Below, piece by piece: positions 15,301 through 30,300 of a DNA stretch of 64,000 nt. Within the stretch, counting starts at the first letter, position 1, and each line of letters starts with the position of its first letter. The DNA is taken from positions 16,214,535-16,278,534 of the forward strand of contig NW_020954610.1 in NCBI RefSeq assembly GCF_900497805.2, read 5' to 3'. The position numbers and the translations under genes are program-made. The notes beneath the pieces were generated by a model. It was not told where the DNA came from, did not search any database, and saw nothing but the letters and a program-made list of their open reading frames with translations. This DNA comes from Vombatus ursinus (lineage: Eukaryota > Chordata > Mammalia > Diprotodontia > Vombatidae).

Positions 15301-18300
15301 CTTTTCTAAAAGCATTAACCTAAATAAATTAGAATAAGGATGTTCTATTAAGCAACAGAAATCATTCCAATACATCTTTTCAACTAAAATGTAAGATTTT
15401 TATCCATCACTTTAAGTCATTTTTAGCTGACGTGGCAAAAAGCCAGGACACTACTGGATATACATAATCATGCCAGAAGAAAAATAAGAAACCTTTGAAG
15501 CATGAAGTGAATTACCCCTGAAAATAGGCATTCATCGACCTCAGAACACCCAGTTGTACTTTCCATGTGCTGAGTTTTAGTCGTTCACACATTAGCTTGC
15601 ACAACTCCTGACGATAGCAACCTAAGAAAAAGTGCAAATTGAGTCCTTAAACTTAAATTAGTATTTCCTGGAAATTTCTCAGTATTTTCCAGAAAAATCC
15701 AGCCAAGTATTATTGTGCCTATTTCCAAATACATTTCTTCAACATAAATTTATTAACTGTTCCATAGAGCCTACCATAAGTGTTAACTTTTAAACTAACT
15801 TGACCAACCCTTTCCCTCCCTAAAAAACCTTTTTTAGTTCCAACTAGATTTTATACACTAATGACTTAAATGTTCTTAAGCATTCATATCTGAATTCTTC
15901 TGGATATTGCTGTGGCTGAAGATTACATATGGTTCATAGATTCATCTGCATACATAATTACAATGAAAAAAGGCTACCTGTCAATAACGTTAGTTATTGT
16001 CACAAAGAGGTTGATGAGAATATTCACAGGTCAGCAGAATCAAATATTATGTTATCTTTGACCATTTCTAAAATCAACCAGACAAGAAGCTAACGATCAC
16101 ATGAAAAAGAAAATGTTCACTTTTAGTCAAGAGCTGTTCCCAGAAGCACTCCCTTAATAAATTCCTTCCTCAAATTTTAAAGTCACTGATGTGCTTACAT
16201 TGAGTCTCCACATTTCTAGGCCAAGCTTTGCCTATGCTCTCAAAGGCACATAGCAGAGATTCCATCTGAAGCTCCTTTTCCTTTTCATTATCATCTTCTT
16301 CATTTTTTGATGTCCGGGCACCAACACTTTCATGAGAATTCTAGGACATATTAAAGAAAAACAAAGATGAAAAATTTCATCTTTTGTAAGAAGTCAATGT
16401 TGGAGGAGTTACGGAAAGATAGGCCAACTAATGCATTGGTGGTGGAACTGAGAATCAGTGCAACCATTCTGGAAAACAATTTGGAATTATTCAAATAAAG
16501 TGACTAAAATGTCCATATCCTTGACCCAGAGATTCCATTAGCAGGCATATACCTCAAGGAGGTCACTGATTAGAAGAAAGTCCCCATAGAGACCAAAATA
16601 TTTATAGTAGTACTTTTCTGGTAGCAAAGAACTGGAAACAAAGTAGATGCCCAACAACTACACATATTGTGATACAAAAATGTAATGGTATATTATTGTG
16701 CTGTAAGAAGTGACAAATATGATGACTACAGAGAAGTATGGAAAGATCTACATGAACTGATGCAGAATGAATTAACTGGCACCAAGAAAACAATATATAT
16801 GACTATAACAATGCAAATGGGAAGAACAAACATCACAAAACAACACAAAGTGAATGTTGTGGAATTATAAAGAACAATCATGGCCCCAAAGAACAGCGAG
16901 AAATAACTTCCTTCAATTCCTTCACAGAGGTAAGTCTAAGGTTATAGAATATTGCATATATTTCAGACTTTTTTGACATACTAATTCTTTTTCTATTTTT
17001 CCTTTAAAAATATTATTATAGGGGATAGCTTTCTGGGAGGGGGAAGAAGATGGAGAGAAATTTAGGCAATGTAACAACAAAAGCTATAAAAAATTTCTAT
17101 TAAAAAAGAAAAAAGATTCATCTAGTTGTCTAGTGACAACAGCACTAGACTAGGAAGCAGTGATTTAGTTGCTAAACTCATCACCATGTCACTTTTAAGT
17201 AAACCATTTAATGCTTCTGTGCTTAACACTGTCATGTCTTGTAGTTGATGGCTCTAACACTGAAAAATTCTAATACTCAATTATCAAAAATTCCATGTAT
17301 TTTATAAAAACTAATTAAATCACACAGCTTATCATTCAGCCAAGATTCTCTGACTACTAGCTGGCACAGGGTCACGTCCACTGCTTAATGAATGAGGGTC
17401 CTGGTTTCATCAAGCTCAGTATACAAAAATATAATGGAATATTACTGTGCTATAAGAAATGACAAATATGATGATCACAGAAACATGGAAAGATCTACAC
17501 GAACTGGCATACACAGCCAGTGCTGCAGTCAGCAGTGAAACAACTAGTTGCCGGGTTCCTGCAACACTGAAGCTAGCTTCTCTCAGATGTGTTTTCATGG
17601 TAAAGGTTGCTTACAAAGAAAAAAGATCAGAAAAGAACAGAGAAAACATTTCCCCCTTTCCTTTTTTTATAACTAAAATAACAAAACATTTCACTGTGAA
17701 AACATAGCTTCAGGTTAGCAATTATTACCTTTTTAATCATTGGAACAACAATGTCAGACAATTCCTGGAATCTATCTTCTTTAGTGGCATTGAGTATATC
17801 AGCTATACATCTAACAGCTACTATTTTGTATTTGATGTTGTCTTTGCGACACTCCTTCAAAACAGTCTGAACAATCTCATTTATACTGGGCTGATTAGGC
17901 ACTGACTTTTCCAGCTCTGCACTACAGGATATATGAAAAAAAAAATCATTGATTATTAGAAGTTTTGATTTTCAGTTGAAATCAGCAAATGATATTTTCA
18001 TGAAAAGAATGCTTACCTACAGGCTACTACAACACAAGCAATGGCTTTTAACAGTTCTTCCTAGGGGATTAAAAAAAAAAGAGAAAACATTTCTTTATGA
18101 AAAAATTATTTATCAGGTCCACACATGTCACTGGCCTCCTCCGAATAAATGATTCCATTAGCAATCTCAGGATCATTTAGTTTCCATTTACAACAGACAA
18201 AATATTCTGCATTCTATCACACTGCAGGGTTTTTAAAGTTTCACTATTTCCAATGACTATTCCTGTCAACTATGATGTTATACAGTTCAAAAAAGTCAAC

Positions 18301-21300
18301 ATTTTAACTTAACTCTAGGCCTGCAAGCACCTAATTATGCACCATCAATGGTCAGCTGTTTAGTCTAATGTGGGTGTCCATCACCTTCCCCCAGGGAAAA
18401 CCTTACTGAACTCTGTTCTGTCTTCTAAGCCAGATTGAGATATATGAACACTATGTAGTGACCACACTGCTCCAACTTCTAACTTTCAGTATACAGGAAA
18501 CAGGTTACATTTAATCAAGATGTGGGTAAAGTAGTAAAAGACTGACTAGATCAACCTACCTTCAGACATATGCAGAATCTAACATAGAAAAGCAATGCTA
18601 TTTCCAGTTGAGTAGTACTCAAACTTTGAAAGATACACATGAATGTAAGCTCTTCACAAGCAGAAACTCTTCATTCTTTGTACCTGTATCCTAATATCTA
18701 GCATAGTGCCTAGCACATAGCAGGTGCATAATAAATGCTTGGTAACTGATTGATAAAGGATAGAATACATAGAATTTAATTTATTCTTACTGGAGATACC
18801 AATACTTGAAGTCAAGCTAAGTGTCTATTGTAAAGAATTAGATACCTTTAAAATCAACTTGACATGAATGATTCTTTTACCTTTCCTGCCCATGTTCTTC
18901 CAGCCAACCCCTGCAATAAAGCACTCATTATCATTCCCAGATACGGAGGTACCAGAGAACTTGTTTGCTTTGCAATAGATGCCATGGCAGCTGCACCCTG
19001 GGCTTTCATTTTCCAAGATGGGGACTGCAAAGCTTTCTGGGTAATAACAATCAACTCCTGCATGTATAATCGAATGCCACCAAAGGAACCTACATTAATG
19101 AAAGCAAAATTAATATAATTATGAAGGAATAAATTATGCATTCAGCCAAGTGATTTTCTTAAAAGTGATTTGACCCTTTAGACTATTATGCAACCTTACA
19201 TGACAATTTTTTATAAAAAAGAGACAAAAGTTCAACACCTAAAATGAGCATAAAGACACGTTGCTAAAGCTGTTTCATATATTTATGCTTAATAGAAGGT
19301 ATTTAGAGACCCAAAGTCATTAGCTAACTGCTGATCTAAAGCACACAAGGATTGAGCTAAATGGGCTTGGTCATGGGGCACATAGGAAGGTAATCCTACG
19401 ATTAACAAGTTCTAGTTTCAGTTTCAAAGGGAGGGAGGAAGGGATGTAGGGTCACAGACCTGGCACATTTTCCTGCCACACTTCGGTCCACAGAGTGGCT
19501 TCATCCTTCTCCCCCTTGTCCTCACTGGCTGTCTCATGCATGCCCAGGAATGCTAGCGGTAAAACTTCCTTAGCATGGCTCTTGAGCACGTCAGGGCTGT
19601 AGCGCCCAATAGCATGAATGGTCAAAGCGCACGAACTCTTGTAGATTGGTTCTAAAGACAAGGGGACACACAGACAGGATTTGGCAAAATAAACAAAAAA
19701 CCTAAATCGAGCTGCTGATGTCAAAGTTGAGAGTACCTTCCTTTTCCATGTACCAGCTGTTAAGCTTTTGTAGCAGTTTTTCAGTGCTAGTATCCCGTGA
19801 AGTCTGAAAAGAAAAGAATTCCAGTAATTTTAAAAGATCAACTCATTCTCTTTTTTTTACTTAATTAAATGAGACACCAACCACTTACTCGAACTAAATG
19901 TCCCATGGCAAACGCAAAGGACTTCTGTACCACATTATTCCGGTCTGTCAAACCACTGAGCAATGCACTCATGAGTTTTCCTATTGGCAAAAGGCAGAAG
20001 AGAATTTAAGGCTTTTAGCCAACTGCTTTGACATTTAGCACAGAATAAAGTGTACCACACTATGACTAGCATTTTTCCATATAAAACCCTAATAATTAAT
20101 AACCCATAATAAATACATGAAAACTCATGTATTTACTATGCAGGAATTGAGATTATTCCATTAGAAAGGACCCTGGCTATTCCTTAGCTGTTTTCCATTT
20201 AATGAGACGAAGCAACTGGTAAAAGTATCTGGGAGATAGTGGATGCTTTTTAATTAATAAATTAACTTGTTCAATAAATGCTTGTTCAATTAAACTGAAT
20301 TATAATAGAAAGTGCCTGCAAAGTTAATGAGGAAAGAAGCTTTAGCAAACAAGGAAAAACTGGACAGATAATAAAATGAAGTTTTGGTAAATGAAGCCCA
20401 TTCACTCATTTAGGAATCCTCTGGGGAAGGAAGATTCCGATTTGTAATCAATTATAGGACAGAAAAGTCAGGTCAGATCCACAGCTTTAACAAAATAACA
20501 ATCATACAAATTATACAACTACATGACATTCATTTGGAAGACTCCACAGTTGTCACTTATTATACATTTTTATTTTAAAATTCCATTACTCTCTCTCTAC
20601 ACGCTTGATAAGAGAGTTTTTTTCCTGTTACTGTCCTGGTATGTTTCTATAAATCAATGGACAGTGATTAATTGTCCAAGGAGGGATACATTACAACATG
20701 TTTTTGATTCTCTTAGGAAATAACTAGGCATCACCCACAAAATGAGGACTTAGAAAACTAGAGAAGTCACTGAGCCTAAGGTTACTTAGGTAGCGATTAA
20801 TCAAAATGAGAAAGGGAAGAAAAGAAACCATGGCAACTATCAGTCACTGATAGATCCAGTTTAATAAAAAACAGTTATTACACAAGTCATTACCATATGT
20901 ACACAAGATTAAGGAAGGAAGAAAAAAAAAACAACACCTCTTAAGAACTTACCAGAGTAAGGTGTTAAGTCCTGAGGACACTGAGTAGTTAATGACACAA
21001 TTACATTGGCACATCCTCCCTACAAGGTTACAGAGAAAAACATATCTAAATTTGATGACCACTTTTCTCCACTTAAAAAATAACAAATCCCTTGTTTTGG
21101 CTATAATTATTTAAAGAGGAGGATGTAGTAAGTTAACAATAAGAGAAACTAGCTACTCTAAACCTTTAATCATCAACTTATACTGATTGGATCACTCAAA
21201 AGGTACATACATGGCAACTAAAAACGATTTCACTGATGTGTTCTGCATTAACAATTCCACTGAATATCCAAGTTGCACAATATAAGAATTTTTAAAAATG

Positions 21301-24300
21301 AGTTATTAGTGCAGCCCTGAAGGAAAAAAAATGAATGTCGAGTAACAATACTGAACATTTAAAAACACAAATTAGCATACAGATATTATAGATGCATATA
21401 GATTGCAAAGTAGATGGCTATATTTTTGTAGATTAAATGAAGAAAAAAAAGCTGAGGCCATGTCCTATTCATCTTTGTATTTCTATCAAAGACTAGCACT
21501 CAAAAAATTTGATGAATTTATTGAGGTTTTTTTCCCCTTAGGTAAAATACACTTACCTTAGTACCAAGACCTACACCACTTTTGATCAATTCACACAATC
21601 TAGGAACTAGCTCGCCCAAGACAGACACATCTAGGTATTGCAGGCACTAAGAAAAAAGAAAAAATGCAAAGGTAACCTTTAGGAGAAAAGCAAGTCAGGC
21701 ACAGAGATATAAGAAAAAATACTGTGCAAATTATATGACCATAGAGTTTATATTAATTTGGAAGAGTCCAGGTTTTCATTTATTATACATTCTGACTTAA
21801 AAACACCAACTACAGAAAGATAAGTGAACTGTAGTCTCTCTGCTAGTGGCTTGGTCAGTGTTTCTACAAATCAGTGGAATACAGCAGCTTAGCAAAGATA
21901 TTACCAATAACTCATCATGAACAAAGTAGCTCTACCATAACTTTCTACCCTTCTTCCAAATCAATTCTTATCCAATGCACACCTCAAGATATAGCTTAAA
22001 ACTCATCTCCTTCAGAATGCCTTTCCTGACTTCCCCATCCCAGTAATATAAGCATTCTTCTACTCTAAGTCCCCTAAGCATACATATTCTAAAATTTTTT
22101 AATACTTGCATATATTTTTATTTTAAAAAATATGTTCTTTGTATCCTAACTAGGTTGTGTCTTTTATCTCTTTTGTTTTCCTCCCCCTACTAAGGATAAG
22201 GCTCTGCACACAGGAGACACTCATACTCAACTGTTAAATCACTTCATTTGTCCAACGTGTATGACCCAATGAAAGGTACATAAATATTAAAAAAAAAAAA
22301 AGCCGAATTAAAGGCACCATTTCCAATAGCTCAAGAATGTTCTCAGATAACCACAAATAAGGATGAACAGTCTAGATTTTTAAATACTTTCTCACACCAG
22401 GGCTGGAAGGGGACTTGCATGGTCACTATGGAAACCAATTTCAGTTCCTCACAGCTCTTAAGCATAACCTCCTTCCTGTGAATGAATCAGCAACATCAGT
22501 TTCACCCCTATCTTTTCCTAACCACGCTAATGAGTACCTGACCTCCAATATTTACCTTGATTCCTACCCACCATTCCCTATTTGTGCCTCTTTTCCCTTT
22601 TCAATTAGCCCCAATTAGATAGTAGTTCATCAGTAAGGAAGTATAATCTGACCCCTTTTTGAAGCTGGCCAAAGTAAAAGAACGTTGTTACCATTCACCT
22701 CTTTTGAATAAAATAATATTCTGAAATATTAGTTTTAGTGTCTGGAAGGGGTTTTGTGAGGTTAAGGAGGGCCTGCACTATGAACAAGCCTGAGAATCAT
22801 TGCTCAAGATTCATTCCTTAATTTCTTGTGTTTCTTCCTTGTGGTAGAGTTACTATGAAGACATAGTTTTAGCTAATAAGTGACACCTGAAAAATAGATT
22901 GTTTCTTTTTGCCTAAAGGAGCAATTGTACAATCTGAAATAGTTCCCTTTCAACTTAGATACTTACCATGTTGATTGTTTCCATCATAGGAGAAGATTTA
23001 GCAGCACTGAGTCTAGCACTATCCATTGCAGCCTTCAAGAAAAAAATATTGAAATTACTCTGGAGTGCTTAGAAAAATTTCTCTGTAGAGTTCATTTAAA
23101 GCACAAACTAATAAGAAGTTCATACACAGAAACCAAATGGTAAACATTCCCAAACTTTTAAAAAGGAAACATTGCCTCATTTTCAATCCTAGCTAAAGAA
23201 TACTTCCCCCCCCTTTTTTTAATCTTTTTCTTTCATTTATTTATTTTTAGTTTTCAACATTCACTTCCCTAAGATTTTGAGTTATATCTTTTCCCCCTCC
23301 CTCCCTTCCCCAAGACGGCATGTAATCTGATATAGGCTCTACATATACATTCATATTAAACATATTTTCACATTATTCATGTTGTAAAGAAGAATCAGAA
23401 CCAATGGGAGAAACCATGAAAAACAAGAGACAACAACAACATCAACAAAAAAAGAGAGAGCAAATAGTATGCTTCGATCAGCATCCAGACTCCATACACT
23501 CATTTTCATCCAGACTCATTCTCTGGATGTGGACAGTATTTCTATCATGAGTCTTTTGGAGATGTCTTAGATCCCTGCATTGCTGAGAAGAACTAAATCT
23601 ATCAAAGTTGGTCACTGCACAATGCGGCTGTTACTGTGCACAATGTTCTCCTGGTTTGTCTCACTTTACTCAACATCAGTCCATACAAGTCTTTCTAGGT
23701 TTTTCTGATCACCTGCTCATCATTTCTTATAGCACAATAGCATTCCATTACATTCATATACCACAACTTGTTCAGCCATTCCCCAATTGACGGGCAGTCC
23801 CTCAATTTCCAATTCTTTGTCACCACAAAAAGAGCTGCTATAAATATTTTTGTACATGTGGGTCCTTTTCTTATTTGTATGATCTTTTCGGGATATAGAC
23901 CTAGAAGTGGTTATTGTTGGGTCAAAGGGTATGCACATTTTTACAGCCCTTGGGCATAGTTCCAAATTGCTCTCCAGAATGGTTGGATCAATTCACAACT
24001 CCACCAACAATGCATTAGTGTTCCAATTTTCCTACATCTTCTCCAATATTTATCTTTTTCTGTTTTGTCATATTAGCCAATCTGATAGGTATGATGTGGT
24101 ACCTAAGAGCTGTTTTGATTTGCATTTCTCTAATCAATACTGATTTAGAGAATTTTTTCATATGATTATAAACACCTTTAATTTCTTCATTTGAAAATTG
24201 CCTGTTCACATCCTTTGACCATTTATCAACTGGGGAATGACTTGTATTCTTATAAATTTGACTCGGTTCTCTACATACTTTAGAAATGAGGCCTTTATCA

Positions 24301-27300
24301 GAGACACTGGTTGTAAAAATTATTTCCCAGCTTTCTGTTTCCCTTCTAATCTTGGTTGTACTGGCTTTGTTTGTGCAAAACCTTTTCAATATAATGTAAT
24401 CAAAATTATCCATTTTGCATTTCATAATGTTTTCTATCTCTTGTTTGGTCATAAATTCTTCTGTTCTCTATAAAATCTGACATGTAAACCATTTTGTGCT
24501 CTCCTAATTTGCTTATAGTATCAGCCTTTATATCTAAATCAGGTACCCATTTTGATTTTATCTTGGTATATGGTGTAAGATATCGGTCTATGCCTAGTTT
24601 CCATCATACTATTTTCCAGTTTTCCCAGCAATTTTTGTTAAATAGTGAGTTCTAAAGAATACTTTTAAAAATTAATTAATTTATTTTTAGTTTTCAACAT
24701 TCATTTCCACAAGATTTTGAGTTCCAAATTTTCTCCCCAATCTCATCCCTTCCCTTGCCCCAAGATGGGGTACCCCTTCCCCTAATCTGCCCTCCCTTCT
24801 ATCTCTCCCCGCCTTTAAAGAATACTTTTAAATGATATGTATTAGAGAAAAGAAACATAGGTCTCTTCTATCTTACTTTGCTCCTACGAAGAGAAAAATT
24901 AATAATTCATTTTGAAAGTTGTATGAAGAGACTTCGGGTCTAAGCCTACCTCCAAAAACCTGGACAAACTATAACCTCTCTATACTTCAATTTCTTCATC
25001 AGTTAAAAAATATTTGCTTTACCAACTTACCTAGAATTAGATACATTATGTTATACTAGAGGAAGGTCCTTTTCAGTCCAATACCCTGCCAGATGAATGA
25101 AGCTGTAAATTCTTTCTTATTTCTCCTTTCTGATAACTGTTGCTCATTGGTCCTATTCTTCCTCTTTAATACAATAAAAAAATAGGTCTAATCCTTTCGC
25201 CACATGATAGCCTTTCAGATATTTGAAAGCTATCAAGTTGTCTTCTCTTCTCTAGGTTAAACATCTTCAGTTGCCTTGACTATGATATGATATGGTTTCA
25301 AATCCCCTTAAACCTAACATGCTTTGTATGTTAGGTTCAGTGTCATAAGGAATAACATTTTATTCACTAGGAGATTAAGATAACATGGTAAAAGCTTCCA
25401 CATTCTCATAATGGGAAAAAAAAAGTTTGGAAACAAAAAGCTAAGCAACAGATTACCTTCCATATAAATAAAGTCAACAATACCCTGTCTGCATAGTAGA
25501 ATTATTCCTCTAAGGCGAAATTCTGAAAGCTTTACTTTCTAATATTTTCCACATACCCAGATACATGCTACCCAGTTTGACTTTAAACTGATACCCCCAC
25601 ATTTAAACACATATACAGTTTATCAGTCTCATGCCCATCAGTTCAACAAACTGTCCTAAGAAGGTCACCATTCAGAGACTCTTAAATCTGTATAGTGACA
25701 CTAACTTTAATGGACACTTTGGTAAACAATCTGTTGTCAGTATGAAAAAGACAAAATTATAGTGAATTATGCAATCTTAATAGTTTTTTTCCCCCACTCA
25801 AAATGCTTTATGGGGTTGCTATAAGAATAAATACTGAATGGAATATACTTTGTAAAACAATGCTTCATATTTAATGCTTTTTATTTTTCAGATTTATAAA
25901 ACAATGATTATTTTGGTCTTACTGTCTTTCCCTTCTCTAGCCACATCCCCAAAGTACGTTATTACTTCTACTAATTTTTATACTTCAATTACTATCTTAT
26001 TTCCTTGTATATTTAGGGTTTTTTAAAATGGTAAAAAGTTGGCAACTTGCCCAACACTCTTCAAAATTTGTTTAGGCTATGAAAGTAAGTTCTTTTAACA
26101 CCTTACCAGGATTCTTCCTCTGTGAACCTTACCTGTTTTACCACTGACAGAAAGTAATGGGATTATTATTTACTTTGTTTCCTGAATTCATATTTAAGGT
26201 ACCATGAATTGTGGCTCCCTTCAAATATGTATGTATATACACATATCTATATCTATCTATATATTTTTTAAGATATAAATACTTAAATAGTTAAAACATA
26301 GAAACTATTTAAGACATTTTAGTTCTTCCTCAGTTCTAAAATCTAAAGTGATGTGAACAATGGTCTGTACAAATATCCAGGGCCAGTTACAGCTAGAGTA
26401 CTTTCTTTAATGATCAGTATTTCTGTCACTGGAGAGAAGTACTTACTATACTTCCTCATAATCTCAATAGCCTTACCGTATAAGGTTATCATGGGATATG
26501 TGCTTTGTAAACAGTAAAGCACTGTATAAATGTAAACTATGACTCTAATTATTATTAATCCTTTTATACTGTTTTACCTGTAGATAGATGGGACAGTATA
26601 TAGCGTGCTGGGCCTGGAGTCAAGGAGACTCATCTTTCTGAGTTTAAATCTGGCCTCAGGCATTTACTGGCTGTGTGACCTGGGGCAAGTCACTTAACCT
26701 TGTTTGCCTCAGTTTCCTCATCTGTCAAATGAGCTGGATAGGAAATGGCAAACCACTCCAGTATCTTTACCAAGAAAACCCCCAAATGGAGTCACAAAGT
26801 ATCAGACACAACTGAAAAAAGAAGATACAATTTCTCTAAGTAGATTCTGTTGAAACTGGCATGTGTTAAAAGTCACATTTTACTGAGAGACAGGAAGAAT
26901 CACCCATGATTTTTATCCCCATTATAATTTCTTTCTCTAGTCTCTAAATCTTCTGATGTGCTCAAAAACCACTTTTAGTACCTTTAATGACCAATTTTTA
27001 ATTTTTTTTCCAGCATCTAGAAGAGTTGAACTAATAAGCAAAACTCTTTATATGTAACTTCGAAAAATAAAACTGTGCTTTCAAACTTACCTTTTCCTGG
27101 TCTGTGGCCCGGAGGCTCAAATAATTGAGAACCTGTGGCTCCAGTACACTTAGAGATTCCAACAAAGCTGGGATGAGTTTGGGGGCATGTGGTTTCAACA
27201 TGGCACCAGCACTTTTGCTGATCTTCACAAGGGTGTTAATGCTGGAACACAGAGAGAATGCTATTTATATAATGCTAAAAATCAAGAAAGGCCTGAGACT

Positions 27301-30300
27301 ATTACTGAATCCTCTTAAACAAAAGTACAGAATCCCATAAAAAAGTGAGGATATTTCCCAGTTTATTTTGCTCTCATTTTCATTATATAATTTTATGCAA
27401 AACTGTTAGCTCCAAATTATTTATTTGAACAAAACTACATTACACACATATATACATACCTATACTGACTTTAACATAAAGCAGTAATTTTCTATAGAAT
27501 TTTGTATTCTTTTCAGATCTTTTTTTCTTCTGTGTGCATTACATTTGTTGCTATTATTTTGAAATCACTTTAATTAGAAATGTTACAAACATAATTAAAA
27601 GATAACGTCCAAAAATCATATGCAGCTTGTAAAGAAACAAGCTAAGAGTCTGTTTTTAAAACAATTCATATTAACTTAAAGAAAATAATGTCTTGATTCT
27701 TTATGTCTCCTATGACCATTACAATTTTAAAAGATTTTGATATTTTTCAACATGGCCACATTTTTGTGTATATTATGCTAATTCTGTATCATTAATTTTT
27801 TTTCAAATTTCATTGTATTTTTCATATTTGTAACTTTATGAAATAATATTCTATTATATTGATATTCCACTATCTATTCTCCAAATAATAGTAGTGGTGA
27901 TAGTGGTAATAGTAGTAGTATGAATAACAAAAATATATACAATAGACATTTATTTACATAATGCTTTAAAGGTTTAAAAAGGACTTTTTCACAAATTATT
28001 CTGATTATGTCTCAAAATACATCTGTGATGTAGACAGAAGAGGTGTCCCCATTTTACAGATGAGAAAACTGAAGATCAGAGAAGTGATCTGCCCATTACT
28101 ATACAGCTAGTAAGTGACAGGCCAAACTTAAACCCAAATCATTAATCATTAATTTTCTCTTAATATCAAACAATTCTTGCATTCCTGGTATAGTTCATAC
28201 TTGATCATAATTACTAATTTTAAAGTATTGTTATACTGTCAATACTCTATTTAATGTTTTACATATTTATTAAAGATATCTGATCAAACTTCCTTTTGTT
28301 TTGCTTTATCTGTTAGATTTGGAAATTAAAAACGTTTTGTCTCCTAGAAAATATGAGGAAGAATATTTCCTTTTCCTATGTCTGCTAACAGCATATATAA
28401 GAATTATTTGTTCTTTGAATGTCTGAAAATTTACTTTTGATAATAGCATATTTAATGATAGGCTCATAAAAAAACCTGTATTTTATCTCCCTTCGGAGAC
28501 TGGTTTGCATAAGTTATCTATTTCCTGATATTTCAAATTCAGTATTTTATATTTTTATAAATATTCATCTATTAAAATTTTCTGTTAGTATAGCTGTGTG
28601 TACCTCAGCATGTCATTTAGCCTCTAGTATTCTCTAGGACTTCTCAATTTGTACCAGGGGAAGGAGTTCTCTGATGACGAAGAAAACCATGAAACCATGA
28701 GTCCTTCACACAGTTACATAAAATAAATTTGACAGCTGTCTTAATTTCTTTTGGATTCATTGTGGTCTTCCTTTTCTTGTTTCTTATTGACATTTGATTT
28801 TTCTCTCTTTTTGAATACAAAATTAGCAAATTTTAGTATTTTAAAAATCAGATCTTAATTATATTTCTCATTTAAACTGTTATATTATCTAGTTTAGTGA
28901 TTTATCTTGATAGTTTCCTTCATGCTTGTTTTTGGTGTATTATTATGTTCATTTTCTAACCTACTTAACAACAAAAACTTGTTAGCTCTTCTTTTTACTT
29001 TTCTTCTAATCTAAGCATGCACGGCTATGAATTTGTCTCTGAGTAAAGTAGTATTTTGTCTGCATTGCATACATTTTGATATGCTGGATGGATATCATTA
29101 CTCTCTTTGAAGCAGTATGATTTTCTTTTAATACAGAGTGGTAGTGGTATAGTAGAAAGAGCACCAGATCTGGAATTCAGAAACTAGTGTTTAATTCTTA
29201 GTTTAATTCATTTCATACCTACATGACTCTGGGAAAGTTTACATTACTATATTCTGTGACTTAAGTTTCTGCATTTGTAAAATGAGGAGTTTGGACTCCA
29301 TAATCTTTAAGGTACATTTTAACAATACATTTCAAGGTCCTAATGACCCTATGAGATCAATTTTTTTGTGACTGTTCAATGTGTATTTGGAGAAAAAAAG
29401 TATATTCTGTGCTTTTTCTACATCCATCAAATCGAATTTACTTGGCACTTTATTTAAATTGTTAGCTTCTTTCAATTTATCTTTTGGGAACACTAATAAT
29501 CCTGAAGTACCCCCTTCATCAGCTGTCTTCTACATCTGTTACTTTCATGGGCATCACTTTCCAATACTTTTCTAGTTATTATCTGGATTTATTTTTCCAT
29601 TTGAACTAGGTTTTGCCATTCTGTCCTCCAATATAACAATTCATTTTTATTACTATTGTAGTTTTTCTCAAACCAGTTTCTAAACTGCTAAATTACATCA
29701 TGTCCTTCTTTCTAAGATTCAGTGGCATTCCCAGTCTCTTAATTTCCTCTTTTTATTGCATTTCTTCCTTTAACTTCCTCAATCTATTTATCATGCATTT
29801 TATTATGTTATAAATTTGTTTTTATGTCTGTCTTCTGATATTTTTGTTTCTCCTTTTTTGATTCAATATTTTTTTCATCACATTAGATCTCTTAAAGTTT
29901 GTTTAATACTTTGGGCAAGTTCAATTTTCTTCTGAGGATTTCCCTCAGTTCTGCTTCTTTCTGGGATTTCAACTGCTATTTTTGAGACTACATTGTAACA
30001 GGAGCTTTCCTAAGACCTCTTAGAACGTAATCTCCTACAAGTCTCCTAATCTTTCCCTATTAAATACACAAATGCAGAACACTGTCTTGCTTCTATAATA
30101 CTTATTTTGCTACACGAAAGCTGTCAAATATGCCGAAATTAATTCAATTATTTTTAAGATTCACAGAACAAGATGAATTTAAAATAGAACAGACCAAGTC
30201 CTTCCTGCTTGTAAAACTGTTAATCCAAACAGTATTTTTCCTATTCTTCGCAAAATAAAGTGTCCTAGTATTACTTATTTACTTTATGTTATAGTATTCC

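Noticed and set aside
24015-24452. A 145-codon open stretch on the - strand
   Set aside because: It is a piece of L1 ORF2 in a truncated L1 copy, not a host gene.
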